From a virus, in IMG/VR virus record IMGVR_UViG_3300046002_003145, positions 1 through 26,220 of that record: a stretch of 26,220 bases of DNA; one strand, given 5' to 3'. This document shows, one piece after another, positions 1 to 9,460 of the stretch. Numbering within the stretch: position 1 is the first letter of the stretch; every line of letters begins with the position of its first letter. The notes beneath the pieces are model-generated. The model was not told the DNA's origin and made no database searches. It saw only the letters and a program-made list of their open reading frames with translations. The translations under genes were made by a program, and so were the position numbers.

Positions 1-2252
1 GTTGGTGGTATTAGTGGTGCCGTAGATGTGAAATAAGGTAGTTTTAAGAAGGTACAAGACACGATAGATAAATCTGTTATATCTGCGTCGCTCATCTGTA
101 GTAATCTCCACCACGCTCCTAAAAAGTATATCTTATCGTTAAACTGAATATTGTTTATTTCCGTTGGGGTAAGTTGAAAATTACCTGTTAGGATTTTAAC
201 ATCATCAGCATACAAGGGGTCAATTCGGTCAGCCCAACAATTATTCCATACATCATTTACAGTAAAGCCTTGGTAAGTATCATTTGGTGCTTGCCAGAAG
301 TCATACTGATTACCGATGTTTAAGTCGCTAAATGTTGATGGGAAATATTCATAAGCCGACAAATGTGATATTGATGGATATGTTGTGTGTGCCACAGATG
401 TTAAACCAGATAAAATATAGATTTGGTTGAACTCGGGACTTTGGTAAAACTCTACCTCCATTAAACCATTATAGAACCCCAATCTTAAATCACTTCCAAG
501 TGGAGTGTAAGTATTAGGGTCAGTACCACCACCGGCATTCCAAGTGTATAAATGTGGAACTAAAACATTACTCTTTGTTTCATTATCAAATGTGGATATT
601 GGTAATGGTTGAAATGGTATTTCTATATTCACAGTCCCACTATGAAATGGTGCTTTTGATAAATAACGATATGTCCCGAATTGTTGATTCCTATTCTGTT
701 GATTGACTTGAGATAATCTATCTGTTGAATTGGCAAAAGAAATAATATACTCCTTCTTTAATATATTGGTTGGGGATAAACTATATTCACTTGATAAATC
801 TATTTTCTGCGACCAGTCCCTCGTTGTTCCCGATGAGAAATAGTCCGACCATCTTTCAATTAAAAATGATTTTTCACCATTAGGAACAACAACTAAATTA
901 AACATAGATATTATACCCTTGAAAAAATCTAAACAGGACACCTCTTTTGGTAAATTATCCTGTAATAATACATCACCCCCGAACGATAATGGTGGTGATT
1001 GCCATAATTCCCAATAAGCACTATAAAAGATTAAATCGGCATATGGATTACCTGCTGTATTTTGTCTTGAATAAAATAATGCTACTCGTCTTCCTGCCGG
1101 TATTGTTGCCGTTAGGTAGGCATCGTTCATAATGTTATTCGCACCGGCTAATAAGATAATACCTTGAACCTGTCTATAAATTGTTCCATCATCAACATCT
1201 TTAATTGCTATATTAAGTGCTGTAAAGAATATACCATTACTGGGTTTGATATTATAACCATACTTAAACTTATACTCACCAGAAACTGCTGTCGTAAAGA
1301 AGTGTCCCCTACCTACAACATTATTGGTATTTCTTGGTGGGGTTCTTGTTGATGGTGAGAATATTGCTAATGGGTTATTATCAACATTTCTAAAAATGAA
1401 ACCATAGTAGTAATTGGTATTAAAGTTTCCACCAGGTATATCAAGCCATGCTCTACTATCACTCGCTCTAAAAACATTTTGATTAGTTGATGAACCTGAA
1501 GCAATCTGTGCTCCTTGTGTATCGTTTGTTTTTGCTATTGTGAATATACCCTTGAAATATTCACTATCAAAAAAACTACTATCATAGTTAAATCCTGACC
1601 TTGTGAATATACTATCAACAAGATATTTTACATTCACCCACGGCGCAAATTGATTTACGGCAAGAGCAGACGCACTATTTGTAAAACCTGAATTACTTAA
1701 ATCAAATAAAGAATAATACTTGGTACTATCATAACCATAAAATCCTAATGGATAAACTATCTTTCCGGTAATACCGGCATAGTCATTATAGTTTCCCCCT
1801 GAATAAGACCAAGTTGAAACAATAGTATCATAATCTAATGTGTGTGTAAGTCCTGAATAATCTAACTCAACAAGTTTTACATCTTGAATTAGTTGTGTAA
1901 AATCCGGTAATGATTGTGTTAAGAATATTTCATAATACCCACCCTCTAACGAATTGACTATTCTATTTAATCTTATCTCACCATTAAACACATCAGCACC
2001 GCCATACTTTACAACAGCGGGGACAACAACATCAGCAGCAAAGCCAGAAGCATTTACCAAATAAGTTGATGAGAAAAAGTTATTATTGATTAAAGTTTGA
2101 GGGATTGTAAATGTCTTTGAGTAAGTTGATTTTCTTGTTGTAAAGTCCTCTACCTCCTCAAAAGATTTGGTAATAGATATTGCTACATCATTACCAATAT
2201 CTAACGCAACCCAATCCCCACTAACATTTGATTTTAACCATAATTCTACCAT
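1..2252 (-). CDS. Large tail/baseplate hub-like virion protein, 3' end cut by the window edge
   Basis: The minus-strand frame is open from the ATG at 2252 to the first base, giving about 750 codons with no stop, so the C-terminus lies outside the window. I translated it by hand. Near residues 25-45 it reads SFEEVEDFTTRKSTYSKTF then TIPQT, a pattern I associate with Bacteroidota-phage tail proteins (a short beta segment, then YSKTFxIPxTxxNN). Around residues 440-500 it reads CLDFFKGIISMFNLVV, then a DWSQKIDLS segment, also typical of that family and suggesting a tail hub or baseplate role. The start lies 4 bases after the stop of the preceding gene (TAAGATATG). The exact tail function is inference. 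The family resemblance rests on remembered motifs, not a search. Confidence 0.75.
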   Translation of the reverse strand, partial: MVELWLKSNVSGDWVALDIGNDVAISITKSFEEVEDFTTRKSTYSKTFTIPQTLINNNFFSSTYLVNASGFAADVVVPAVVKYGGADVFNGEIRLNRIVNSLEGGYYEIFLTQSLPDFTQLIQDVKLVELDYSGLTHTLDYDTIVSTWSYSGGNYNDYAGITGKIVYPLGFYGYDSTKYYSLFDLSNSGFTNSASALAVNQFAPWVNVKYLVDSIFTRSGFNYDSSFFDSEYFKGIFTIAKTNDTQGAQIASGSSTNQNVFRASDSRAWLDIPGGNFNTNYYYGFIFRNVDNNPLAIFSPSTRTPPRNTNNVVGRGHFFTTAVSGEYKFKYGYNIKPSNGIFFTALNIAIKDVDDGTIYRQVQGIILLAGANNIMNDAYLTATIPAGRRVALFYSRQNTAGNPYADLIFYSAYWELWQSPPLSFGGDVLLQDNLPKEVSCLDFFKGIISMFNLVVVPNGEKSFLIERWSDYFSSGTTRDWSQKIDLSSEYSLSPTNILKKEYIISFANSTDRLSQVNQQNRNQQFGTYRYLSKAPFHSGTVNIEIPFQPLPISTFDNETKSNVLVPHLYTWNAGGGTDPNTYTPLGSDLRLGFYNGLMEVEFYQSPEFNQIYILSGLTSVAHTTYPSISHLSAYEYFPSTFSDLNIGNQYDFWQAPNDTYQGFTVNDVWNNCWADRIDPLYADDVKILTGNFQLTPTEINNIQFNDKIYFLGAWWRLLQMSDADITDLSIVSCTFLKLPYFTSTAPLIPP

Positions 2253-2255
2253 ATC

Positions 2256-4523
2256 TTATTCGTGATTTTGTCTAATCGTATTATATCCTGATTGATATTC
2301 AATTTGGATTTGATATTTGTTTGAGTTGATTTGATAATTTGGAACAGCAACCTCTGTATTTGTAATTACAATAGGTTCAAGTATTCCATCATCATTTACC
2401 ATATAAACAGATGGGGATTGGAACAACTCGTCCGACAACCATATACTCTCTGCTTGAGGCATAAAATCTGTGTATAATATTCCTGATTTTATTACCTGTT
2501 GATTCCATACTCTTCGTTGTGAGTTCCAACCTGAATAACTACTACTATCCCAACCTTGAGCGTATAATGTTGGTGCTGCTTGATAAACTTGTTTATTCAC
2601 ACTATAACCACTATCCTCTTTTGCTCTAAAGTTATAACTATCCCAAGTCCCCATTTTATTCACAAAGAATATTACTCTATCACCTGCCGAACATATATCA
2701 TCAACATAATAATAAAAGGGTTCTGATATAATTGTAGTTGATAAACAACTTCCCGATGTGTAAATAGGACAAGGGAACGCTGCCAAGGCTTCCTCTTCTG
2801 TGTTAAATACATAAGGTAATACAACATCAATAAATGCTGCTCCACCGACCCCTGTAATCAAATATGCTGTATTTTCGTAGTTGATGTATTGTCCCACATC
2901 TATCGTGTCTCCTGTGTATCTAAAAAACATCGTAGAACCATCACAAAGATTAGTTGCTTGAAGTGCTGCTCCCCACGCAAATACTTCAGGTGAAGGAGGG
3001 GTTGGAGATGGAGGTTCAGGGCACGGGTCAGGAGTACAAGTAGAAGCACTAACAACAACTAAACTACTATAAGTTGTTGGAAATGGAACTTTCGCACATA
3101 ATGTATAAAGTGTAAATGGTGATGCTCTAAAAGATATTTCTTCATTACAACATCCAGTATAAGTAATGTCTCTTGCTCCGAACGATGTAGATTCAACTAA
3201 ATAAGTCGCACACTCAATAACATCAGGTAAAGGACAAGCCCCAAGTGTAGTAATAGAAAAAGCATCACTATCTATTGTATCTTGTGCCGCACATAATACT
3301 ATTGTTTCTTCATCAGGTAAATAACCTACTTGTGCTACACCATTACAATCATCATAAAAAAACTCGGGGTCGTGTCCGTTATTATAAAGTTCATAAGTAA
3401 TACAAGTTGGTAAAGGACAAGCACCCATATTATCAAAAGACATTACCCCACTTGTAAATCTAATAGTGTTCTGGCAAGCACAAAATGAAACAGGAGTATC
3501 AGCATCAACAAATAAAGTTTCTACTATACCAGTTTCACAATCTAAATAAGTTAAATATACTTCACCACCATCATTAAATCCTGAATATGAATTACAAGAA
3601 CAACCAGAGAAAGTATCTATCTCTGGTTCAGGTGGGGTTGGTTGTGATGATGTCGCCTCAAGTTGAACCGAATAGTATTTTGTATTTGATGGATAATTGA
3701 TTCCGTGTGCTGCCAAGTTAGGTGTTCCAACACCTATATAAACAACTTGTTCTTCAGCCCAATTTGTAGGTAAATCCCAAAACCTATCATAGTAATTACA
3801 GAAAGGTCTTGTTCCACATAACGATTCAACATTATAAGTTCTACCTGTTGAAATTAAGTTATTACTAATATCATAAAAACTAAATAAAGAAGAATAGATT
3901 TGTCTTGCTGGCAAGTCAGTCGTGGCATCATACCAATTTAACGCAGCCATTACAGCATAATCCCCTTCACGAATATATCTTGTTCTTGGAGAGTTGGTTA
4001 AAAATCTACTGGTAAGTTGTGGGAATACTCCTGTTGAACCAGTTAAATAATATGGCTCAAAGTTATAACTCTTTCCATTAAACCACTCCTTCACACCATT
4101 AGTGGCATAACAAGTATCAGATGGAACTGCTGGAAATCCAACATTTCCATAACCAGTATAAACCTCAACAATACCGGTAATTGATGTGGCATATTCCTCA
4201 CCAATCATAACATTATAAACGATTTGATTATCTTTAATATAACCCCACGCTATTTCGTGTATTGGTGTCTCACCCGAACAACCGATATTCACGGGAGCGG
4301 TCGCAGTATAGTTCATCAAGATTGGGGATAAATCTACTTGTCCCCACCCTTCAGTTGAAGGTGTTATTTTAAGTTGGGCTATTTGTCCGTCTTGAGTATA
4401 AACATCAACAACATATCTATAACGATAATATGATGGGTCAGTTGCTGCTGTTGATTGGAACTGAAACACCAAATTACTATAAACTGGTTGTATTGTTTCT
4501 GGTTGTGATAAAAATGTAATCAT
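2256..4523 (-). CDS. Large virion protein with three Cys-rich repeats
   Basis: 755 residues. Residues 1-120 form a beta-rich head (ITFLSQPETIQPVYSNLVF) like the N-termini of Bacteroidota-phage structural proteins. Residues 308-370, 374-432 and 438-500 are three related modules of about 60 residues. Each has a cysteine at the start, a DC or CC pair in the middle and a CA or CAC element; the first two end in GACPLP. Pro-rich linkers flank the set (292-303 and 498-514). A fourth domain spans 515-590. The C-terminal domain (607-750), with VIFFVNKMGTWDSYNF and later LSDELFQSPSVYM, matches a module I know from phage tail proteins of this host group. Its start overlaps the stop of the preceding gene by one base (TAATG), indicating translational coupling. 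It is probably a tail-associated or receptor-contacting protein; the target is unknown. Confidence 0.75.
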   Translation of the reverse strand: MITFLSQPETIQPVYSNLVFQFQSTAATDPSYYRYRYVVDVYTQDGQIAQLKITPSTEGWGQVDLSPILMNYTATAPVNIGCSGETPIHEIAWGYIKDNQIVYNVMIGEEYATSITGIVEVYTGYGNVGFPAVPSDTCYATNGVKEWFNGKSYNFEPYYLTGSTGVFPQLTSRFLTNSPRTRYIREGDYAVMAALNWYDATTDLPARQIYSSLFSFYDISNNLISTGRTYNVESLCGTRPFCNYYDRFWDLPTNWAEEQVVYIGVGTPNLAAHGINYPSNTKYYSVQLEATSSQPTPPEPEIDTFSGCSCNSYSGFNDGGEVYLTYLDCETGIVETLFVDADTPVSFCACQNTIRFTSGVMSFDNMGACPLPTCITYELYNNGHDPEFFYDDCNGVAQVGYLPDEETIVLCAAQDTIDSDAFSITTLGACPLPDVIECATYLVESTSFGARDITYTGCCNEEISFRASPFTLYTLCAKVPFPTTYSSLVVVSASTCTPDPCPEPPSPTPPSPEVFAWGAALQATNLCDGSTMFFRYTGDTIDVGQYINYENTAYLITGVGGAAFIDVVLPYVFNTEEEALAAFPCPIYTSGSCLSTTIISEPFYYYVDDICSAGDRVIFFVNKMGTWDSYNFRAKEDSGYSVNKQVYQAAPTLYAQGWDSSSYSGWNSQRRVWNQQVIKSGILYTDFMPQAESIWLSDELFQSPSVYMVNDDGILEPIVITNTEVAVPNYQINSNKYQIQIEYQSGYNTIRQNHE

Positions 4524-5062
4524 TATCCTATTGCTAATTTATATGTCTTATTGCCAAATATATTTATTCTATCAAAAATATCTCCTAATACTAATTCTTG
4601 ATATTGTGGCTGTTCTAATAATTCCTCTATGTAATCTGCTGTATCGTTTTGGAAATCATCTGTAAATAAGTTATAACCTTTATAACCCACCTTTGATAAG
4701 TTCTTTGATATGGCAAAGGCTATACCTGTTGCTTTTGGTTTTGCTATATTTAATTTTTTAACAACCCACTCTGTAAGTTGTCCTTTTGTTGTTGCTACTG
4801 GTAATGGTCTTTTTGGTTTTGAGCCACCACCAAATACGAAATCAACACCATAATCTACCATCAAAATATCTATCTCCCCATCTCTTATTACATACTCAAC
4901 ACTATTGTATAAAGTTCCACTTCTTTCGTTGGAACTAAAGTTATATCTTGGTGGGGTTTTTGGTGCCCCCGTTTTTGTGTATCTAGCAGTAGGAGTTAAA
5001 ATCCTTTCTTTGATTTTCTCAACAAGAAACTTTCCAATAAGATTTAATAACTCTTCTTCCAT
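4523..5062 (-). CDS. Hypothetical virion assembly protein, possibly tail completion
   Basis: 179 residues, with no firm family. The segment KATGIAFAISKNLSKVGYKG (about residues 110-129), followed by FTDDF, resembles the basic loop in HK97-gp10-like tail-completion proteins, where an xAxAISxxIxxxG element precedes the last helix. The N-terminus is helical (LLNLIGKFLVEKIKERI). The gene is coupled on both sides by one-base TAATG overlaps and sits between a small acidic protein and the Cys-rich virion protein, so a structural or assembly role is likely. The gp10-like assignment is weak inference. Confidence 0.6.
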   Translation of the reverse strand: MEEELLNLIGKFLVEKIKERILTPTARYTKTGAPKTPPRYNFSSNERSGTLYNSVEYVIRDGEIDILMVDYGVDFVFGGGSKPKRPLPVATTKGQLTEWVVKKLNIAKPKATGIAFAISKNLSKVGYKGYNLFTDDFQNDTADYIEELLEQPQYQELVLGDIFDRINIFGNKTYKLAIG

Positions 5063-5256
5063 TATTCTTCTATATCTTCCTCTGGTTTAACTTCTATGTT
5101 GTAATGGGACATAGCGTCCTCTTTGGAATTAAACTCGTCCCAGCCAAAGTTTATACCCTCTGGTGTGTAAGCAATTTCTCCCTCTAACATATTACGAGGT
5201 TCTTTGGTTGTGATGTCTAAATAATCACCCTCTTCTATAAATAATTTGTATATCAT
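5062..5256 (-). CDS. Small acidic hypothetical protein
   Basis: 64 residues, strongly acidic at the C-terminus (KPEEDIEE). I recognise no domain, signal peptide or membrane segment. It is probably real because it fills the space exactly: it starts two bases after the stop of the leucine-rich-repeat gene (TAATATG) and its own stop overlaps the next start (TAATG). Its role is unknown. Confidence 0.6.
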   Translation of the reverse strand: MIYKLFIEEGDYLDITTKEPRNMLEGEIAYTPEGINFGWDEFNSKEDAMSHYNIEVKPEEDIEE

Positions 5257-5257
5257 A

Positions 5258-7450
5258 TTATCCTATAATAGTCCAACCTTTACCTGTTGCGATTGCTCGT
5301 TCAGGTGCGGTAAGTGCTGCTGCTCCGGTTGCTCCGGTAATGTTTATTGTCTTGGAAGTAATTGTAGGTAAGTCGTTGAATACTTGAACGAGTGCTGCCT
5401 GTCCTAAATCTGTATAAGAAATATTGATTTGTGGTGATGTTCCTGCGTATTGTCCCGCTCCGTTATTTCTTAATCTTAATGAATTAAGTTTTGAGTATAA
5501 TAATGGACTAGCACTATTACCATAAGCCTCAAACTTACTAAACTTGGTATAAAAATCTAATGATGTTAATACTTGATTTTGATAAAGTAATCCTGTTCCA
5601 TCAACATATATGGTTGAAGAGGTTGATGGATTACCTAACTTATCAACATTATTTATTGTTTTAAGTTTATATGTATTTGAGAATGCCAAGTTTAATGTTG
5701 TAAGAGCCGTTGATTGTGGTGATGTTGGTAATGTTAATGTTTCTAAAGAATAACAATCTCTAAATACTGAATTATAATTGGTAATATTTCCTGTTGTTGC
5801 TGGTAATGTTATAGATTGTAGTTTAACACAAGCGTTAAATGTTAAGAAAAATGCTGTATTGGAAGACATAGATGTTGGAAATACAAATGATTCCAAATTA
5901 TAACAACCATTAAAAACCTGTGAAGCATCAGTACAAGCGTTCATAGTTGATGGAAATATTACGGATTGTAAAGCCGAGCAATTAGCAAATACTCCTGTTA
6001 AAGAGGTACAAGCATTTAATGATGTTGGCATTACAACAGATTTTAAGTTGGAACAAAAATTACACATACTATTCATACTTGTTAAACTATTTTGTGCGTT
6101 ATTTGGTAATATTAGTTCGTTTAAGGTACGACACGCATTAAATGCTGATGCTAAAGTTGTAATATTATATGTTGATGGAATAGTTATTTTTGATATAGAA
6201 TTACAGTTAGTAAAAGTATTAGCCATAGATACAGTTGGATATACTGATGTTGGTAATTCTATTTCTTGTAGAGCAAAACAACCACTAAACATAGTATTCA
6301 TATTTGCTAATCCTGGCATATCAATATTTAACCCCACAACTGTAGATAATGAATAACAATTTTGGAACATAGCTGGAGCAAAATTACTCCTAAAATTATT
6401 TGGAAGTATAATTGATTTAAGATTACCACAAGTACTAAACATATTACTTGTGTTAAATACACTTCCATCTACTACACTTGTAGGCATCTTAATATATTCC
6501 AAAGAACTACAATTATTAAACATATTACTTGCGTTTATTGTTGTTGCCCCTGATGTAAATGATGGTATTTCTATAGTGATTAAACTATTACAACTTTGGA
6601 ATGCTGAAGTATAAGTAGTACATAAAGGTAATGGTGGTAAAATAATTGATGTTAAGTTTCTACAACCATTAAATGCTAATCCGAAAGTATAAGCGTTATT
6701 TAATGTTGGTGGTAAAATAACACTTCTTAAAACAAAACAAGAATCAAAAGTTTCCTCCCATCTAGATAATAATACCGCATCTTGTGGAAAAATTATTTCT
6801 TCTAAATTATAACAGCCGTAAAATGTTCTGTATAAATCTGTCGCATCAGAACAAGATATAGGCATTACTACTTTTGCTAAAGAATAACAAAGCATAAATG
6901 ATATATTAAAAGTATTTGCTCCACCACCAAACATTACAGATGGTAATTTAACATATTCTAATATTGGAAATCTCGCAACAGAACCCGAAAAATTATTACT
7001 AAATAAATTGATTGCGGTAATGATTGTATCATCACCATAATATGCTTCTAATATACCACAAGGTATAGCTAATGATGATATATGACCTAATTGACTACGA
7101 GTTATTCTTGTTCCAGCATCACCATAAACTCTAACTTTATATGTATCATATCCCAAAGAACAAGGTGTTCCTGGTGTTGTATATGTGTGTGATGTTTCAG
7201 TTGCTGCTATTGTTGAAATCGTATCTATTGTTCCATCACCCCAATCAATATAAATGTTTTGTGTTCCTAATGTTCTTGTAAAAGTTGTTGTGATTGTATA
7301 TGCCGAACCAACCAAATTACTTGTGAGGAATTGAACCTCACCAGGAGTATCGGTTATGGTAATCCAATCAGGTTGTCTCGTCCAAGCAGTAGCAGGACTA
7401 ACCGGTCTTTGTTTAATATAAGATGTTTGATTTGGAATATTAAAAGCCAT
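5258..7450 (-). CDS. PKD-like plus BspA-type leucine-rich-repeat virion protein
   Basis: About 730 residues from the preferred start. The frame extends upstream to an ATG at 7483, but the ATG at 7450 (MAFNIPNQTSY) sits two bases after the previous stop (TAATATG), the coupling used by its neighbours, and avoids a 32-base overlap. Near residues 65-110 there is a PKD-like fold (IYIDWGDGTID, then SHTYTTPGT). The rest is about twenty repeats of 22-25 residues with the pattern F-x-x-C-x-x-L-x-x-I-x-L/F-P, the LRR_5/BspA type. The C-terminus (LTAPERAIATGKGWTIIG) is the usual cap of such proteins. This family is known from Bacteroidota surface proteins and phage tails, so adhesion to the host surface or to glycans is a reasonable inference. 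There is no signal peptide, which fits a virion part. Confidence 0.8.
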   Translation of the reverse strand: MAFNIPNQTSYIKQRPVSPATAWTRQPDWITITDTPGEVQFLTSNLVGSAYTITTTFTRTLGTQNIYIDWGDGTIDTISTIAATETSHTYTTPGTPCSLGYDTYKVRVYGDAGTRITRSQLGHISSLAIPCGILEAYYGDDTIITAINLFSNNFSGSVARFPILEYVKLPSVMFGGGANTFNISFMLCYSLAKVVMPISCSDATDLYRTFYGCYNLEEIIFPQDAVLLSRWEETFDSCFVLRSVILPPTLNNAYTFGLAFNGCRNLTSIILPPLPLCTTYTSAFQSCNSLITIEIPSFTSGATTINASNMFNNCSSLEYIKMPTSVVDGSVFNTSNMFSTCGNLKSIILPNNFRSNFAPAMFQNCYSLSTVVGLNIDMPGLANMNTMFSGCFALQEIELPTSVYPTVSMANTFTNCNSISKITIPSTYNITTLASAFNACRTLNELILPNNAQNSLTSMNSMCNFCSNLKSVVMPTSLNACTSLTGVFANCSALQSVIFPSTMNACTDASQVFNGCYNLESFVFPTSMSSNTAFFLTFNACVKLQSITLPATTGNITNYNSVFRDCYSLETLTLPTSPQSTALTTLNLAFSNTYKLKTINNVDKLGNPSTSSTIYVDGTGLLYQNQVLTSLDFYTKFSKFEAYGNSASPLLYSKLNSLRLRNNGAGQYAGTSPQINISYTDLGQAALVQVFNDLPTITSKTINITGATGAAALTAPERAIATGKGWTIIG

Positions 7451-7451
7451 A

Positions 7452-9152
7452 TTATAATGTTGTGTTAAAAATAACAATATCACCAGTCATATCATTACTA
7501 GGTGCGTATTGAGAATTAAATGTTGATGTGCCTAAAGCCACAGAATTATATGGTTGAACTCTTGATGTAAGAGCAGTATAAACAGAATTATTATATGGGG
7601 TAAAATCTACCAACGATGATGTGGTAATACCTGTGTGTGAATATACATAATCATAATAAGTTGTTCCACTATTATAAGTAAAACCTGTATAATATAGAGT
7701 TTGATTTGGAACTCTAATAGGTGTTGCCCCATCTATACCAGATGTCCCTGATGAACCACTAGTTCCTGATGTTCCGCTTGCTCCAAGTGTTGCTAAAATT
7801 ATCTTATGATTATTTGAGAATTGTGGATTACCACCAGCACTTACCAAAGATACGGGGACTTCCCAATAATTACTTGCTCCTACTATTTGTGTTGTCGCAC
7901 CTGTTATATTCCATACTTGATAATTCGCACTATCGTTTTGGTCTTGAATTGTAATCTGTTGTCCTACTTGTAATAAAGCCAAGAATATATCTATATCTGT
8001 TATTGGCGTGTCTGTAAGATGGTTGATGTTGATTTCGGTTGATGCGGTCATCGTAATATTATTCCAAAGAATATGTCCGTTGCCAGGATTACCTGATTGT
8101 GCGTTGTCCTTTGCTTCATAATAAAAGACACTTGAAGATACACCATTTATACCGCTAGTTCCTGAAGAACCACTTGTTCCCGAAGACCCTGATATTCCAA
8201 TACCAGATGTTCCTGAACTACCTGATGAACCATCTACCCCACTAGTTCCTGAACTACCACTTGTTCCTGAAGACCCCGCACTACCTGATGAACCACTAAT
8301 ACCACTAGTCCCCGAACTACCATCTGTTCCTGATGTTCCACTAGTTCCTGAACTACCACTTGTTCCTGAAGAACCAGCACTACCTGATGTTCCACTACTT
8401 CCACTTGTTCCTGATGAACCAGATGTTCCTGAAGAACCATTTACCCCACTCGTACCTGATGAACCACTTGTTCCTGAACTACCTGATGCTCCAATAACAT
8501 CTTCTCGTAATACCTTATAAGTTATTGTCTCACCTGAATTATTCATAATGAAATAAGCCCCTGTTGTGTCGCCAGTATAAAGGGGTAATTCACTTATTTT
8601 AAGATTGCCTGGTGGAACAACTAACGGCATCTGTTGATATATTACAGGCTCATAACTTTCGTTGTTTATAATGTCCCCATTTTCGTATAACAAATAAAAT
8701 GCGTCCTCAATATAAGGGGGAATACAAGATGTCTGTTCTACTTGAATTGTAATTGTTGCCTCAATACCTACAACACTTTCCTTGAACCTATCGTTAAAGG
8801 GTGCGTATTGAACTGGCATTTGTAAGTAAAAACCATATTGAGTAAGTTGATTGATAAATGTATCAATAAAGTCATTTAAGATTTGTTGAGTTAAAGACAA
8901 ACTATCTAATTGATTACTCAACTCTGGCTCACCCGTATATTCATTTAACTTGTCGTAAATTAAACAAGTAAAATTATATGATGTTAATGTATTATCTATT
9001 GTTGATGGTTGGGGAACAAAGTGTATCGCAGGATACTCTGTGATATATGTGTCTCTTGAATAATCCGATAAATTACCCCAAGAAAAAGTTCGTAGCATCG
9101 GGTGTTGTGATGCGAATACCTTGAATATTTTTATAATGTCTATGTAGGTCAT
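7452..9152 (-). CDS. Tail protein with collagen-like Gly-X-Y stalk
   Basis: 566 residues. Residues 1-145 form a compact domain (YIDIIKIFKVFASQHPMLRT; YPAIHFVPQP) like a small structural or tail-completion domain I know from Bacteroidota phages. Residues 183-220 contain GNLKISELP and GAYFIMNNSGETITYKV, a motif often preceding glycine repeats in phage fibre proteins. Residues 221-338 are collagen-like, with glycine every third position and Ser/Thr elsewhere (GSSGTSG units). A second short tract lies near residues 455-475. The C-terminal part is beta-rich. The gene starts three bases after the stop of the -1 frame coding stretch. It probably forms a trimeric fibre or stalk, which is inference from the repeat. 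Confidence 0.8.
   Translation of the reverse strand: MTYIDIIKIFKVFASQHPMLRTFSWGNLSDYSRDTYITEYPAIHFVPQPSTIDNTLTSYNFTCLIYDKLNEYTGEPELSNQLDSLSLTQQILNDFIDTFINQLTQYGFYLQMPVQYAPFNDRFKESVVGIEATITIQVEQTSCIPPYIEDAFYLLYENGDIINNESYEPVIYQQMPLVVPPGNLKISELPLYTGDTTGAYFIMNNSGETITYKVLREDVIGASGSSGTSGSSGTSGVNGSSGTSGSSGTSGSSGTSGSAGSSGTSGSSGTSGTSGTDGSSGTSGISGSSGSAGSSGTSGSSGTSGVDGSSGSSGTSGIGISGSSGTSGSSGTSGINGVSSSVFYYEAKDNAQSGNPGNGHILWNNITMTASTEININHLTDTPITDIDIFLALLQVGQQITIQDQNDSANYQVWNITGATTQIVGASNYWEVPVSLVSAGGNPQFSNNHKIILATLGASGTSGTSGSSGTSGIDGATPIRVPNQTLYYTGFTYNSGTTYYDYVYSHTGITTSSLVDFTPYNNSVYTALTSRVQPYNSVALGTSTFNSQYAPSNDMTGDIVIFNTTL
8138..8494 (-). repeat. DNA repeat tract encoding GSSGTSG units
   Basis: This stretch repeats a short unit on the plus strand (close to ccacttgttcctgaa) many times with small changes. 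It encodes residues 221-338 of the collagen-like protein. The internal repetition also creates a spurious open frame rich in Val and Gln. Slippage or recombination here would change the length of the stalk. Confidence 0.8.
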
Positions 9153-9154
9153 TA

Positions 9155-9460
9155 TTACTTTTTGTTTGATTGTTGTTTTTCTTTATTTGACTTATCAATC
9201 CTATACGATAAATACCCCAACACCTCGTTCAACTCTAATTTTAAGACACTACCAATATTTAAGATATTGTCTTGAGCGCACAACATAAGGGATTGATAAT
9301 AGAAATCCACTACAGATTGTATTACTTCTTGAGGAGTGCTTTTTTCTTTTTCTCTATCTCTTGCTTCATCTCGTTCGTCTTGTTCTCCATAGATGATAGT
9401 ATAGTTTCCATAAGTTTCTCGCCGAAAACTGCTAAAAAAAAAAGGGCTGATAAGACAGAT
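9155..9460 (-). CDS. -1 frame extension of the tail-chaperone-like gene, probably reached by programmed frameshift
   Basis: The frame one base back from the gene at 9322-9924 is open from 9460 to a TAA at 9155-9157, where the next gene's ATG follows at 9152. Beyond the frame-0 stop it gives a protein-like sequence (STPQEVIQSVVDFYYQSLM, then LKLELNEVLGYLSYRID), and it has no suitable upstream ATG. In frame 0, ten consecutive T (9443-9434) followed by A form the slippery heptamer T TTT TTA at 9439-9433. A second candidate is the A-rich run at 9351-9340, just before the frame-0 stop. Slipping at either site gives a 256-residue fusion instead of 200 residues. A single missing T in the assembly is the main alternative. 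Confidence 0.65.
   Translation of the reverse strand: MCLISPFFFSSFRRETYGNYTIIYGEQDERDEARDREKEKSTPQEVIQSVVDFYYQSLMLCAQDNILNIGSVLKLELNEVLGYLSYRIDKSNKEKQQSNKK

Noticed and set aside
947-1352. Short plus-strand frames in the left part
   Set aside because: They lie antisense to a continuous minus-strand coding frame and lack protein-like features.
8234-8440. Open frame rich in Val, Gln and Gly inside the collagen-like gene
   Set aside because: It is an out-of-frame reading of the GSSGTSG DNA repeat and has a low-complexity composition.
8138-8494. CRISPR-like repeated pattern
   Set aside because: The units are contiguous, in frame and encode Gly-X-Y; there are no spacers and no cas genes.
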